The position numbers and the translations under genes were made by a program. From contig NZ_JAACYS010000030.1 in NCBI RefSeq assembly GCF_009996845.1, positions 1-32,252 on the forward strand: DNA of 32,252 nucleotides, in the 5' to 3' direction. The stretch comes from Pallidibacillus pasinlerensis (lineage in GTDB: Bacteria > Bacillota > Bacilli > Bacillales > Caldibacillaceae). The notes beneath the pieces were generated by a model, which did no database searches, had not been told where the DNA came from, and saw nothing but the letters and a program-made list of their open reading frames with translations. Each line of letters opens with the position of its first letter. The stretch's first letter is position 1. Shown here piece after piece: positions 1 through 8,158 of this stretch.

Positions 1-19
1 CTTTTTTCTTGTTAGCCAT
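1..19 (-). CDS. 5' end of a leftward gene cut by the window edge (possible S-layer protein)
   Basis: Only the first six codons are inside the window: an ATG at 17-19 on the minus strand followed by codons for A-N-K-K-K and one base of the next. The start is supported by a very good ribosome binding site, GGGAGG at 29-34, nine bases from the ATG. M-A-N-K-K-K is a common opening for Bacillales S-layer precursors (basic N-region of a signal peptide). The gene also has a long leader with its own promoter and sits beside an SLH amidase and csaAB. The S-layer assignment is an inference from context. The gene start itself is well supported. Confidence 0.6.
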
Positions 20-160
20 TTAATGTTTCCTCCCTATTGAACATTAATATATATTATCTTGGAAACTACTTGTCTTTTAAACTATGCAAGTTATGTTTCC
101 ATAGTTCCCGTAAATAATAGATAACAAAACACATTACCTTATACAAATACAATTCTATTA

Positions 161-187
161 AAAACGGTTTCCGAAGTCAACCGTTTT
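161..187 (-). promoter_or_regulatory. Stem-loop in the long leader of the left-edge gene
   Basis: A perfect 9-bp inverted repeat, AAAACGGTT (161-169) and AACCGTTTT (179-187), encloses a 9-base loop. Neither strand has a T tract directly after it, so it is not a standard intrinsic terminator, although it lies between the end of the amidase gene and the next leftward gene. It falls inside the predicted leader transcribed from about 238, where it could stabilise the mRNA. That role is inferred. Confidence 0.4.
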
Positions 188-244
188 CCTGGAAAATAAA
201 GTATTTGTTGGTAATTATTGTTACTACTATTTCATCTGAAAAAT

Positions 245-273
245 ATTATCACATCTATTTACCTAAAATTCAA
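245..273 (-). promoter_or_regulatory. Candidate sigma-A promoter with extended -10 for the left-edge gene
   Basis: On the minus strand a TTGAAT (268-273) is followed after exactly 17 bases by GATAAT (245-250). A TG dinucleotide one base upstream of the -10 hexamer makes it an extended -10. Transcription would start near 238, giving a leader of roughly 220 bases before the ATG at 19. Long leaders are typical of abundant S-layer mRNAs. Confidence 0.5.
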
Positions 274-358
274 GTATTTTTGTCTATTTCAAAAATATGT
301 CACAATAATCTAAATGCTTACTTTCTATTTTTTTAATTAATTATAATTCTTAAAAAGT

Positions 359-1855
359 TTACTTATCAAGCCATTTGTAATAATCCTGAACACCTAAGTA
401 CAAGGCATATGCTGCTTTGTCACGGTATGTCTCTGAACCTAGTTTTTCTGCATCACTACTATTTGAAATAAAGGCAAGTTCAACCAATGTTGCAGGTCTT
501 GGATTTGCTTTTATTACACGATACCCCGCTGTCTTTACACCACGATCTCTTGTTTCTAATGCTTCAACAAGTCGTGTTTGCATAAAGGTTGCTAGTTGTT
601 TACTTTCTGTAGTTTTGCTTCCTCCATTATAATAGTAGGTTTCCGTTCCGTTTGCGGATGTTTTGTCAAAGGAATTAACATGGATACTAATAAATATATC
701 GGCACCATTATCTTCGGCAAATTTCACTCGATCATCCAATTCAACAAATGTGTCATCTGATCTCGTCATGATGACCTTGTAACCACCGTTTGTTAAATAT
801 CGTTCCAAACGTTTAGCTACATCTAATGTAATATCTTTTTCCTCTAAACCGTTACCAACGGCACCAGGATCATGGTCGCCATGCCCAGCATCCACGGCGA
901 TAATTCTTTCATTTCCATTTTGAACGGGAGGTTTATTCTGAGCTGGTGGCTCATTCTGAACGGGTTCCTTTTGCACCGGTTTATCAGCAATATAGTTTGC
1001 GCTAACATATGCTATTTTCCCATTTAAATTTATGGAATACCAGTTTCCAGTTTTCCCAGTTACTTGTACCTCAGTACCGTTTTTTAACACTGTAACCACA
1101 TTATAATTCGTACCTGGACCTGAACGGACATTTAAAAAACTAGCTGTAACTACTTTTGTTACCGCTGTTGAAGGGGTTGATTGTTCCGGCTGTTGAGGTA
1201 CTTTAGGTTGCTCAGATTTATCAGTCTCTTTAGGTTCTTTGTTCACTTTAAAGTCATCATTGAGAGCCCGGGCAAGCATTAATGAAAATTCAACTCGCGT
1301 AATGGAGTTATTCGGTTTGAATAAATTCCCTGGAGCCCCATTTGTAATTCCTGCTGTTGTTACTTTATTAATAGCTGCAGATTGCTCCGCGTTTGCAGGC
1401 ATGTCCACATAATTAACGGAAGAAACGTCATTTAAATTAAACGCTCGGACAATAATATACGCCATCTCAAGCCGAGTCAATTGACCTTCCGGACGAAAAT
1501 TACCTTTTCCATCACCTAAAATAATCCCCTTTTCATAAGCGGATGTAATATAACCGGAAGCAAAGTAACCCAATGCGACATCAGTAAATGGTGTTTGACG
1601 GTTTGTTCCGTCAAGCTCTAAAGCTCGTCCAACCATCGTTGCCGCTTGTGCCCTTGTTACAGGTTGATTCGGTCTAAATTCTCCCCCGGGATATCCGGTA
1701 ATAATTCCTTTTGAGATTAAATAGTTCAATTCCGTTTCATATTGGGGCGGTATATCTTTTAATGTAGTAGCCGATGATTCTCCCGCTGGAAACAACCAAT
1801 ATGTAAAGAATATAACGGAAAGAAAAAATGTAAAAATATGTTTTTTCTTATTCAA
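359..1855 (-). CDS. SLH-domain N-acetylmuramoyl-L-alanine amidase (SLH x3, SH3b, Amidase_3)
   Basis: Secreted peptidoglycan hydrolase cleaving the bond between N-acetylmuramic acid and L-alanine. The frame stays open to an ATG at 1918, but that start has no ribosome binding site. A TTG at 1853-1855 has AAAAGGAAGG (1866-1875) ten bases upstream and gives a textbook signal peptide (M-N-K-K-K, hydrophobic core, cleavage near A-G-E-S-S-A), so I chose it (498 aa). In this numbering three SLH modules cover about 32-200, with TRAQ, TRLE and TRVE at about 67, 127 and 186. A Pro-rich linker, a bacterial SH3 domain (about 238-290) and Amidase_3 (about 318-495) follow. Zinc and catalytic residues are visible: H in DAGHGDHD, E in GLEEKD, H in SIHVNS and E in TLVELAFIS. 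SLH modules bind pyruvylated secondary cell wall polymer, which fits the divergent csaAB. Confidence 0.93.
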   Translation of the reverse strand: MNKKKHIFTFFLSVIFFTYWLFPAGESSATTLKDIPPQYETELNYLISKGIITGYPGGEFRPNQPVTRAQAATMVGRALELDGTNRQTPFTDVALGYFASGYITSAYEKGIILGDGKGNFRPEGQLTRLEMAYIIVRAFNLNDVSSVNYVDMPANAEQSAAINKVTTAGITNGAPGNLFKPNNSITRVEFSLMLARALNDDFKVNKEPKETDKSEQPKVPQQPEQSTPSTAVTKVVTASFLNVRSGPGTNYNVVTVLKNGTEVQVTGKTGNWYSINLNGKIAYVSANYIADKPVQKEPVQNEPPAQNKPPVQNGNERIIAVDAGHGDHDPGAVGNGLEEKDITLDVAKRLERYLTNGGYKVIMTRSDDTFVELDDRVKFAEDNGADIFISIHVNSFDKTSANGTETYYYNGGSKTTESKQLATFMQTRLVEALETRDRGVKTAGYRVIKANPRPATLVELAFISNSSDAEKLGSETYRDKAAYALYLGVQDYYKWLDK

Positions 1856-2275
1856 TGGTGTTTTACCTTCCTTTTCTAATTTTTTCTCATAAGTAAATTT
1901 TACATTATTTCTCAACATGTTGTTACAAAATTTTACATTTTTACCTATTTTTGAGCATTAAGTAATAAATGGAGATGTTTATTTGAAGAAGTAAGACAAT
2001 TTTTTCTTTATCGTTCGGTATTAGGAAAGTGATCTGTCTGGAATCTCGTTTTTCATCGAATTCGTGCTTCTTCTTCACTATTCCCGATAACAGATTTATG
2101 GTATATTATTTTGTATTGAGAGAAAAAGTGGGAATCGTTTTTGGACGCTTTTCTTCATATAAATGTTGATGATTAGCTGATTGATTTTTACATATATAGG
2201 ATGGTTTTGTGAAATTATTAGAAAATCAAGTTCCTGTAGGGGAACGTCGTTAACGAAAATTAAAGGAGCATCTAA
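1856..2275. other. Divergent intergenic region between the SLH amidase and csaA
   Basis: About 420 bases without a gene. On the minus strand it holds the amidase ribosome binding site and two copies of AATGTAAAATTT, separated by the palindrome CAACATGTTG (1912-1921). On the plus strand there is an extended -10 for csaA (see the promoter entry). An imperfect inverted repeat lies around 2011-2100, with arms related to GGTATTAGGAAAGTGA and TCACTATTCCCGATA. No small ORF with a ribosome binding site was seen. Confidence 0.5.
2099..2107 (+). promoter_or_regulatory. Candidate extended -10 promoter for csaAB
   Basis: TGG followed by TATATT (2102-2107) is a good extended -10 element. No convincing -35 lies 16-18 bases upstream. 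It would give a csaA leader of about 160 bases. A second, weaker possibility is TTGATG at about 2165 with a poor -10 17 bases later. Confidence 0.3.
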
Positions 2276-3823
2276 ATGAATCAGTCCACCTTTGTGAAAA
2301 GTACGCTCATCCTTACGATCGCTACGTTACTTTCGAAGGCTTTAGGGAGTTTGTTCCGCATACCGCTCCAAAACATTGCCGGGGATGAAGTACTGGGGAT
2401 TTTTAGTATTGTGTACCCGGTTTACCTGGTAGCCCTTATATTGTCTGTAGCTGGAATTCCTACGGCTATCTCAAAGTTAATTGCTGAAGCGAGGGCAACG
2501 GAAAATGAATCGAACATTCGGGCGATCTATATAACCGCAAGTATTCTTGCCGTATTATTTGGATTGACTAGTTTTTCATTTATTTATGTATTTTCTGACC
2601 CCATTGCAAACATGCTCGGTGGTCCGCAAGTGCAAACTGCTTTAATTATCGTTGCAGCCACTTTACTCGTTGCACCATATATGGCCGTTTATCGGGGTTA
2701 TTTCCAAGGGTTTGACGATATGCGACCGACGGGAACATCTCAGGTAATTGAACAGCTTGTTCGAGTTACGTTAATTTTACTTATGGCTTACTATTTAGTA
2801 TCGATAAACGCGAGTACGGAAGTGATTTCCGGTGGCGTCATGGTCGGCTCAGTATTCGGTGCTCTAGCTTCATTAATATATTTACTTGTTCTTTACCATC
2901 GTTCGCCGTTTAAAGTGGTGAAAAGTAAGAAATTTACATTCACGACATTTAAAGTGTGGAGTGGGAAAATTTTAAAATTATCGATTCCAATTGCAATTGG
3001 CTCCATTACGATGGCTTTGTTAAATTTCGTTGATTCGGTTACGGTGCCCTTCGGATTGCGTCAAGCTGGCATTGACTTAAGTGAAATTCATTACTTGTTC
3101 GGTATATATAGCCGCGGAACGACAATGGTCCAAATCGCAACTGTCTTTGCTTCATCGATTGTACTTCCACTCATTCCACTTATGACGAGGAAGATGGCGG
3201 AAAAGGACTTAATCGGGACAAGGTCAATCATCGAAAGAACTCATTACATGACGTATCTTATATCCTGGCCAGCATCGTTCGGGCTACTTGCGTTAACATT
3301 ACCGGTTAACCTTGGCCTATTTACAAATTTAGAAGGTAGCAGTGTGCTTGCGATTATCGGATTCAGTTCCGTTTTTACTTCCCTTGTTTTATTAGGGACA
3401 GGTATTTTACAAGGAATGGATCTTGCAAAAGTTGCCGCTTTGTTCATTATTTTCGGTGTACTTTTAAAAACGGTCTTTAATGTTTTGTTTATCCGGATGT
3501 TAGGTTTAGATGGTGCGGCTTTAAGTACACTTGTTGTTTACGTAATTTTATTTATCATCAATAGTTTTTATATTAAAAAACATATACAATTTACTCTTTT
3601 TAATAAACGAACCGTTAAAATCCTCGTTTCTTCTATTATAATGGGAGTAGTAATCGGATTTCCTACTTTATTTATTGATTTTGCAACATGGAGCAGGCTT
3701 CAAGCACTCGGTTATGTTTGTGTAGCCATCGCTCTTGGTGTCGTACTTTACTTTTTACAGTTATTTTTATATAAAGAAATTGGCAAAAATGAATTAAAGA
3801 ACGTGATTAAAAGGCGGAAATGA
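2276..3823 (+). CDS. csaA: Polysaccharide flippase of the MOP family (CsaA/YtgP/SpoVB-like)
   Basis: Integral membrane protein of 515 aa with about 14 predicted hydrophobic helices, of the Polysacc_synt/MurJ-like branch of the MOP exporter superfamily. This branch flips undecaprenyl-linked sugars across the membrane. The N-terminus (STFVKSTLILTIATLLSKAL, then GSLFRIPLQNIAG) is typical of the YtgP/SpoVB group. AAAGGAG sits seven bases before the ATG. It is followed after 61 bases by csaB. In Bacillus anthracis the csaAB operon encodes a putative oligosaccharide transporter and the pyruvyl transferase needed to anchor SLH proteins, so I infer this is CsaA, exporting the secondary cell wall polymer or its repeat unit. 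From sequence alone it could also be a lipid II or other glycan flippase. Confidence 0.85.
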   Translation: MNQSTFVKSTLILTIATLLSKALGSLFRIPLQNIAGDEVLGIFSIVYPVYLVALILSVAGIPTAISKLIAEARATENESNIRAIYITASILAVLFGLTSFSFIYVFSDPIANMLGGPQVQTALIIVAATLLVAPYMAVYRGYFQGFDDMRPTGTSQVIEQLVRVTLILLMAYYLVSINASTEVISGGVMVGSVFGALASLIYLLVLYHRSPFKVVKSKKFTFTTFKVWSGKILKLSIPIAIGSITMALLNFVDSVTVPFGLRQAGIDLSEIHYLFGIYSRGTTMVQIATVFASSIVLPLIPLMTRKMAEKDLIGTRSIIERTHYMTYLISWPASFGLLALTLPVNLGLFTNLEGSSVLAIIGFSSVFTSLVLLGTGILQGMDLAKVAALFIIFGVLLKTVFNVLFIRMLGLDGAALSTLVVYVILFIINSFYIKKHIQFTLFNKRTVKILVSSIIMGVVIGFPTLFIDFATWSRLQALGYVCVAIALGVVLYFLQLFLYKEIGKNELKNVIKRRK

Positions 3824-3884
3824 AATTAGTCCAGTTAATATAGCGTTATTGCCATTTCATGCTTTTTAGTGAGGAGGCTTTTAC

Positions 3885-4961
3885 ATGCATCTTGTTCTAT
3901 CCGGATATTACGGTTTTGACAATATCGGGGATGAGGCAATCTTATACTCTATTATCGAAAGTTTACGCCGGTTGGATTCGGACATTCAATTGACCGTTTT
4001 ATCAAACAACCCAGAATATACGAGAAAGACTTATAATGTCGATGCAGTGAATCGCTGGAATTGGAAAGAGATTCATACGGCACTTAAATCTGCAGACGGT
4101 CTTATTAGCGGTGGCGGTAGTTTACTTCAAGATGCAACGAGTATGAAGTCGATTCCCTATTACACAGGCATTATGCAAACAGCGATGATGTTAAAACTTC
4201 CCGTATTCATTTACGCACAGGGAATCGGACCCATTCATAAATCCCTTAGTCGAGTATTTGTCCGCTCGACATTAAATAAAGCAGCCGGCATTACCGTCCG
4301 TGATAAAGGTTCTAAAAGGCTGTTACAGGAAATCGGCGTTAAAAAAGACATTCACATCGTCCCTGACCCGGTATTATGTTTGGATGGCTCCGTTTTTACA
4401 AACGATTGGTTAAAGAAACAAGACTTATCTGGACTTATCATTACCGTTTCTCTACGTGATTGGATTAGTAAATACAATTTTAAGACTTTAATTGCCGAAG
4501 CTTTAGATAAAATTGCCGAACAAGGAAACTCAATCGTTTTCGTCCCGATGCATGATGAACAAGATGTGAAAACATCCGAGTCGGTTGCCGCGCTCATGAA
4601 AGAGAAAAGTATCGTTGCACCTGGAGATTTATCAATGGGTGAGAAAATATCGATTATCGGTGAATCGGATCTATTAATCGGAATGCGGCTTCACGCCTTA
4701 ATTTTTTCTGCGATTACAGCGACTCCGTTCGTGGCGTTGTCGTACGATCCGAAAGTCGACTCCTTTGCATCAATTGTAGACCAGCCCATTGCAGGTCACG
4801 TAAGTAAACCAGGTTGGAATGCAGATACACTTACTGACCTCGTCTTTTCTTTAATTGCCGATTTGGAAAATCAGTCTGCGATGTTATCGGAAAAGATTAA
4901 GCCTTTAAAAGCTGAAGCAATTGAGACGGCTAGACTTGCTTTAGATGTTTTTAAAGGATAG
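3885..4961 (+). CDS. csaB: Polysaccharide pyruvyl transferase CsaB
   Basis: 358 aa, full length for the PS_pyruv_trans family. It transfers pyruvate from phosphoenolpyruvate as a ketal onto a sugar (ManNAc in the B. anthracis secondary cell wall polysaccharide), creating the ligand recognised by SLH domains. Visible signatures: N-terminal GYYGFDNIGDEAIL, SGGGSLLQDATS (about 75-86), YAQGIGPIHKS (about 110) and C-terminal GMRLHALIFS, the conserved donor-site motif. The ribosome binding site GAGGAGG (3871-3877) is seven bases from the ATG. The gene is second in the csaAB operon and ends at a strong bidirectional terminator. The SLH amidase next door is a likely client of the modification. Confidence 0.93.
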   Translation: MHLVLSGYYGFDNIGDEAILYSIIESLRRLDSDIQLTVLSNNPEYTRKTYNVDAVNRWNWKEIHTALKSADGLISGGGSLLQDATSMKSIPYYTGIMQTAMMLKLPVFIYAQGIGPIHKSLSRVFVRSTLNKAAGITVRDKGSKRLLQEIGVKKDIHIVPDPVLCLDGSVFTNDWLKKQDLSGLIITVSLRDWISKYNFKTLIAEALDKIAEQGNSIVFVPMHDEQDVKTSESVAALMKEKSIVAPGDLSMGEKISIIGESDLLIGMRLHALIFSAITATPFVALSYDPKVDSFASIVDQPIAGHVSKPGWNADTLTDLVFSLIADLENQSAMLSEKIKPLKAEAIETARLALDVFKG

Positions 4962-4991
4962 TGGAAGATGGATGTGCGCCTTCAATAAAAG

Positions 4992-5043
4992 AGTCCCCGA
5001 CGTAAGAATTTGTAACACTTCTTACTCGGGGACTTATTTTTTT
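4992..5043. terminator. Bidirectional intrinsic terminator between csaB and the GT4 gene
   Basis: AGTCCCCGA-C-GTAAGAA (4992-5008) pairs with TTCTTAC-TCGGGGACT (5019-5034), a 16-bp stem with one bulged base and a 10-base loop. It is followed by a T run (5035-5043). Read leftward, the stem is followed by TTTTATTG, so it can also terminate the convergent GT4 gene, whose stop codon lies at 5042. Confidence 0.9.
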
Positions 5044-6148
5044 ACCTTGTATATTTTTTATAAATATTTAACACACTTTGCGCAAAAGCTTCTTCGGAAA
5101 AGTTTTCGCTTGCATGTTGATATAGCAATTCTCCTCTTTCCTCGATCTTTCCATTTTCTTTCATTTCGTAGTAATTCAGGATTCTTTCTGCTAATTGATC
5201 TGCATCGCCAACATTTATGATATAGCCATAATCTTCATTAGGGATTAGCGACTTTACTCCACCAACATCCGTCGTAATGACTGGTTTTTTCGCGCGCGCT
5301 GATTCTAGTAATACTAATGGAAAACTCTCGCTTAATGAAGTCAAAATTGTAATATCGCCAATTGTTAATAGTTCCGTTACATCATTCCGTTGACCTAAAA
5401 ATAATACGTTTTCGGACAAACCCATCTCTTCCGCTACATTTTGCAGTTCTTCATATCGAGAGCCATCGCCCACTAATAGAAGCTTAATATTACCCTCCTT
5501 TGATAACGCCTCTTTTAAACCTCTAAATGCCGTTTCATGGTCTTTCACCGGTTCTAGTCGCGCAATCATAATAATAACAAAATCGTCTTCTTTTAAATCT
5601 AACATTTCGCGATTGTATCGTGTTTTCGGCTTAATATTAAAATCAATCCCATTTAAGATTGTATCAATTTTTTGCCCGTTCACACCTAATTGGATGAGAT
5701 CATTTTTAAAACGCTCAGAAATGGCGATAACTTGATCGGCTGATTTGATCGCCCTAATATTAAGCTTTGTGAAAACTTTACCTTTAATTCCTTGATTTAT
5801 AAAGTCATCAAGGGGGTTACTATGTACAGTCAAATACCACTTAAAATTTTTCCTCGGCTTAACAAAAAGTGAAATAAAATTTGCCCGAGCACCGTGGGAA
5901 TGAAGAATATCAATATTATGATCTTGTATGTATTCTTTTATTTCTTTTGCGACTGTTAAATCAAACTGAGAATGTTGTTTAAACACTTTTACATTAATTC
6001 CGAGACTTCTGGCCTTGGCTGCCATTACTTCATCATGGAAGACACCTAGTGTAACGTTTACACTATTTTTCAACTGTTTTAGTAGAGAAAGAATATGAAA
6101 CATACCTCCCCCAGTCTCGTTTCCTGAATTTAAATGGAGTATCTTCAT
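5042..6148 (-). CDS. GT4-family (GT-B fold) glycosyltransferase
   Basis: 368 aa, two Rossmann-type halves. The N-terminal acceptor half opens with MKILHLNSGNETGGG and carries DILHSHGARAN (about 99-109). The C-terminal donor half has MIARLEPVKDHETAFRGL, LLVGDGSRYEEL, VLFLGQRNDV and the retaining-GT4 E-x7-E region SESFPLVLLESARAKKPVI, with T-T-D-V-G-G after it. Such enzymes transfer hexoses from UDP- or GDP-sugars to lipid-linked glycans at the cytoplasmic membrane face. Donor and acceptor cannot be read from the sequence. GGGAAGG lies eight bases before the ATG. The gene is convergent with csaB, with which it shares a terminator. Confidence 0.88.
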   Translation of the reverse strand: MKILHLNSGNETGGGMFHILSLLKQLKNSVNVTLGVFHDEVMAAKARSLGINVKVFKQHSQFDLTVAKEIKEYIQDHNIDILHSHGARANFISLFVKPRKNFKWYLTVHSNPLDDFINQGIKGKVFTKLNIRAIKSADQVIAISERFKNDLIQLGVNGQKIDTILNGIDFNIKPKTRYNREMLDLKEDDFVIIMIARLEPVKDHETAFRGLKEALSKEGNIKLLLVGDGSRYEELQNVAEEMGLSENVLFLGQRNDVTELLTIGDITILTSLSESFPLVLLESARAKKPVITTDVGGVKSLIPNEDYGYIINVGDADQLAERILNYYEMKENGKIEERGELLYQHASENFSEEAFAQSVLNIYKKYTR

Positions 6149-6484
6149 TTTGTCAACCTTCCCTCTATTTTCTATTGACTATTAAGCTTGAGGTTATCTG
6201 AACATCCTCTTTAACCTTGGAGGTTGCTTTAACAATCGATCTAACCACTCAAGATCTATATGTATATGCGAAGTTTTTATCTTCTGCTATGTATTCAAAC
6301 TCATTCATCTATTATAAACAATAAATATCCATACTTATTGTCACTTATACATAAACCAAATTATGGCATACTTATTACTAATCTAGGTTGAAAGATGTTT
6401 TCTATATAGACATTATAAATAAAATAATGTAAATTTTAAACATATGTCAGCTTTTACTTCGAAAATCTTTTTGGAGGCACAACT
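6149..6484. other. Divergent intergenic region, GT4 gene / ligase 1
   Basis: 336 bases with no gene. A perfect TATAAT on the minus strand (6311-6316) could be the -10 of the GT4 gene, but no good -35 lies at 17 bases. A GTGACA (6339-6344 on the minus strand) is 22 bases away, which is too far. The rightward half holds the element shared with the second ligase gene (separate entry). Confidence 0.45.
6402..6446 (+). promoter_or_regulatory. Upstream element of ligase 1, shared with ligase 2
   Basis: TATAGACATTATAA followed by (A)TAAAAT and then a TAAA-rich stretch ending in CATATGT lies about 40-80 bases before the ATG. The same string with a single change (A to C) in its first 21 bases lies in the same place before the paralogous gene at 25543. 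It contains a -35-like TAGACA followed after 17 bases by TAAATT, so it may be the promoter, an activator site, or both. Confidence 0.5.
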
Positions 6485-7852
6485 ATGGTCATAGATGTAA
6501 AGCAACAAAAATTTATCGACATCTTCAAATGGTTTGTCATTAGTCAACCCATTTTAGATATGCTTACTTATTTTTCAATCGTTTATTTTGGATTAAATAT
6601 TACAGTTGGAATTATCGTTCGCGTTCTATTTCTCGCGATTTCATTAATCTATATATGTTTCGGAAATAATCATCCTTGGAAAAAATATATTATAACCTAT
6701 TTAGCATTTCTCTTTATTATATTAGGTATTGGTTTTGTCGTGAACTTTTTTACAAAGCCTGAGTTTTACTTATTCTCGGAAATGCAATTTTTAATTAAAA
6801 CGATTTATTTTCCTGTTATGATTTGTACGATTCTACTTTTATTTTTGCCAGGTTCAAAATTGGCTGACATTAAGAAGTATTTACTTTCTTCCGTTTCAAT
6901 CGCCATGGTACTCGTTGGTCTGTCGATTATTATAGCTGTTTTAACGAATACCGCCAAGTTAACTTACAAGCCGGGCTATCCGAAGATCGGTTATATCGGT
7001 TGGTTTTTCGCCGGCAATGAAATCGGGGCGATTGTAGCCATTGCTTTTCCTTTAGTTTTAATTTATGCCATTTTAAAAACGAGGCAATTAAAAGATATTG
7101 TTTTCTGGGTTCCGACATTGTTATTGGCTGTATCAGCGTTAATTATCGGAACGAAAGTAAGTTATCTAGCTGTAACAATTACTATCATTTTATCACTTAT
7201 TTGTAATCTTTTATATTGGATTTTACAGCGAAGGGCTGCGAATGTGAACTCTTCTGCTAAAAACGTGTTATTGTGTAACCTTGTTCTTGCTATTATCTTC
7301 TTTGCTGTTACACCACTTACTCCTACATATAGTAACATGAAAGACGAATACACAACAGTCAATGAAGCAGTACAAAAGGAAGAACCAGTTGTTATTGAAG
7401 AGAAAGTAGCTGAGGCTGAGCAAGCATCCTTTTTAGATTCAAAATTACTTACGATTTTATTAAGTAAAAGAAATTTATACATTAAGCCGGTACTTGAAGA
7501 TTATGCGGATGCCGGATTGTTTAATAAGTTGTTTGGGCTCGGATATGCGGGGTATTATACGGGTGAACCGAAGCTGATCGAGATGGACTTTTTAGATTTG
7601 TTCTTTGCATATGGTTTATTAGGCTTTTTAGTTATTTGTTTACCGCTGTTTTATATTTTTTGGCGGGTGTTAAGGCTGTTATTTAGAAACGTTGGAGCGT
7701 TTTTTGGGACGGATCATATATTATTGTTAGTTTCGGCAGGACTCGGCCTGGGCATCGCCTTTCTCGCTGGACACGTGTTATTCGCACCAGCCGTAAGTGT
7801 ATACTTGGCGATCACACTCGTTCTCTTATTTTACTATAGCCACGAGCATTAA
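6485..7852 (+). CDS. O-antigen ligase / polymerase-like membrane protein, paralog 1
   Basis: 455 aa, about 10-12 predicted membrane helices. I assign it to the broad O-antigen ligase (WaaL/Wzy-like) superfamily by topology: a large loop between helices in the C-terminal half, then a conserved end (LFGLGYAGYY, KLIEMDFLDLFF, GIAFLAGHVLFAPA). Such proteins transfer or polymerise undecaprenyl-linked glycans at the outer membrane face. The loop (about residues 275-325) is acidic (KEEPVVIEEKVAEAEQ). GGAGG sits seven bases before the ATG. It is roughly half identical by eye to the gene at 25543. The stop codon TAA at 7850-7852 runs directly into the REP-like repeat array. Ligase versus polymerase cannot be decided here. 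Confidence 0.75.
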   Translation: MVIDVKQQKFIDIFKWFVISQPILDMLTYFSIVYFGLNITVGIIVRVLFLAISLIYICFGNNHPWKKYIITYLAFLFIILGIGFVVNFFTKPEFYLFSEMQFLIKTIYFPVMICTILLLFLPGSKLADIKKYLLSSVSIAMVLVGLSIIIAVLTNTAKLTYKPGYPKIGYIGWFFAGNEIGAIVAIAFPLVLIYAILKTRQLKDIVFWVPTLLLAVSALIIGTKVSYLAVTITIILSLICNLLYWILQRRAANVNSSAKNVLLCNLVLAIIFFAVTPLTPTYSNMKDEYTTVNEAVQKEEPVVIEEKVAEAEQASFLDSKLLTILLSKRNLYIKPVLEDYADAGLFNKLFGLGYAGYYTGEPKLIEMDFLDLFFAYGLLGFLVICLPLFYIFWRVLRLLFRNVGAFFGTDHILLLVSAGLGLGIAFLAGHVLFAPAVSVYLAITLVLLFYYSHEH

Positions 7853-7922
7853 TGGGACAGGGGCAATGGGACAGGGGAATGGGACAGGGGGAATGGGACA
7901 GGGGGACGGGTCCCTTGTCCCA
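7853..7922 (+). repeat. REP-like block 1: tandem half-units plus a full 29-nt unit
   Basis: Four tandem starts of TGGGACAGGGG at 7853, 7867, 7880 and 7894 (13-14 base steps, joined by AA). The last continues into a complete 29-nt inverted repeat (7894-7922) whose outer arms are TGGGACA and TGTCCCA and whose inner arms are GGGAC and GTCCC. The block is far more G-rich than the surrounding DNA and begins at the base after the stop codon of the upstream gene. Confidence 0.85.
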
Positions 7923-7943
7923 ACCCTTAATACGAAACACCTG

Positions 7944-8002
7944 TGGGACACCGGGACCTGTGGGACACCGGTGTGGGACACCGGGACGGGTCCCTCGTCC
8001 CA
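7944..8002 (+). repeat. REP-like block 2
   Basis: Three tandem starts of TGGGACACCGG at 7944, 7961 and 7974. Only the last (7974-8002) continues into the complete 29-nt inverted repeat, ending in TCGTCCCA. The arrangement mirrors block 1 with a slightly different sequence (ACACC for ACAGG), so the half-unit expansion arose independently or was gene-converted. Confidence 0.85.
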
Positions 8003-8038
8003 CCTTAAAACTAAACACCGCCCCCGTCCCCTTGCAGG

Positions 8039-8067
8039 TGATACACGGGGGCAGACCCCTTGTACCA
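8039..8067 (+). repeat. Degenerate 29-nt REP-like unit
   Basis: Exactly 29 bases, starting TGATACACGGGGG and ending ACCCCTTGTACCA. It aligns without gaps to the complete units at 7894 and 7974 but has lost several arm pairs. A C-rich partner (CCCCCGTCCCC) lies just before it at 8020-8031. Confidence 0.6.
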
Positions 8068-8158
8068 CTCTAAGCGAGAGATATGATAGAGTTACTATAG
8101 ATAGATATAATGGGGATATACTGCAGATTTAGGGTTTTTGTTACGGATTTAACACTTT

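Noticed and set aside
161-187. Intrinsic terminator of the SLH amidase gene
   Set aside because: The stem is good but no T run follows on either strand, and it lies almost 200 bases after the stop codon.
1856-1918. Longer N-terminus of the SLH amidase from the ATG at 1918
   Set aside because: No ribosome binding site there and it would place 21 charged residues before the signal peptide; the TTG at 1853-1855 has a strong site.
4945-5220. 91-codon plus-strand frame after csaB
   Set aside because: Runs through the terminator and antisense to the GT4 gene; no ribosome binding site.
7797-8132. Open frames on both strands over the G-rich repeats (111, 80, 73 and 68 codons)
   Set aside because: Composed of repeat units in several frames (Gly/Gln/Trp or Pro/Cys-rich), with no ribosome binding site; produced by the low stop-codon density of the repeats.
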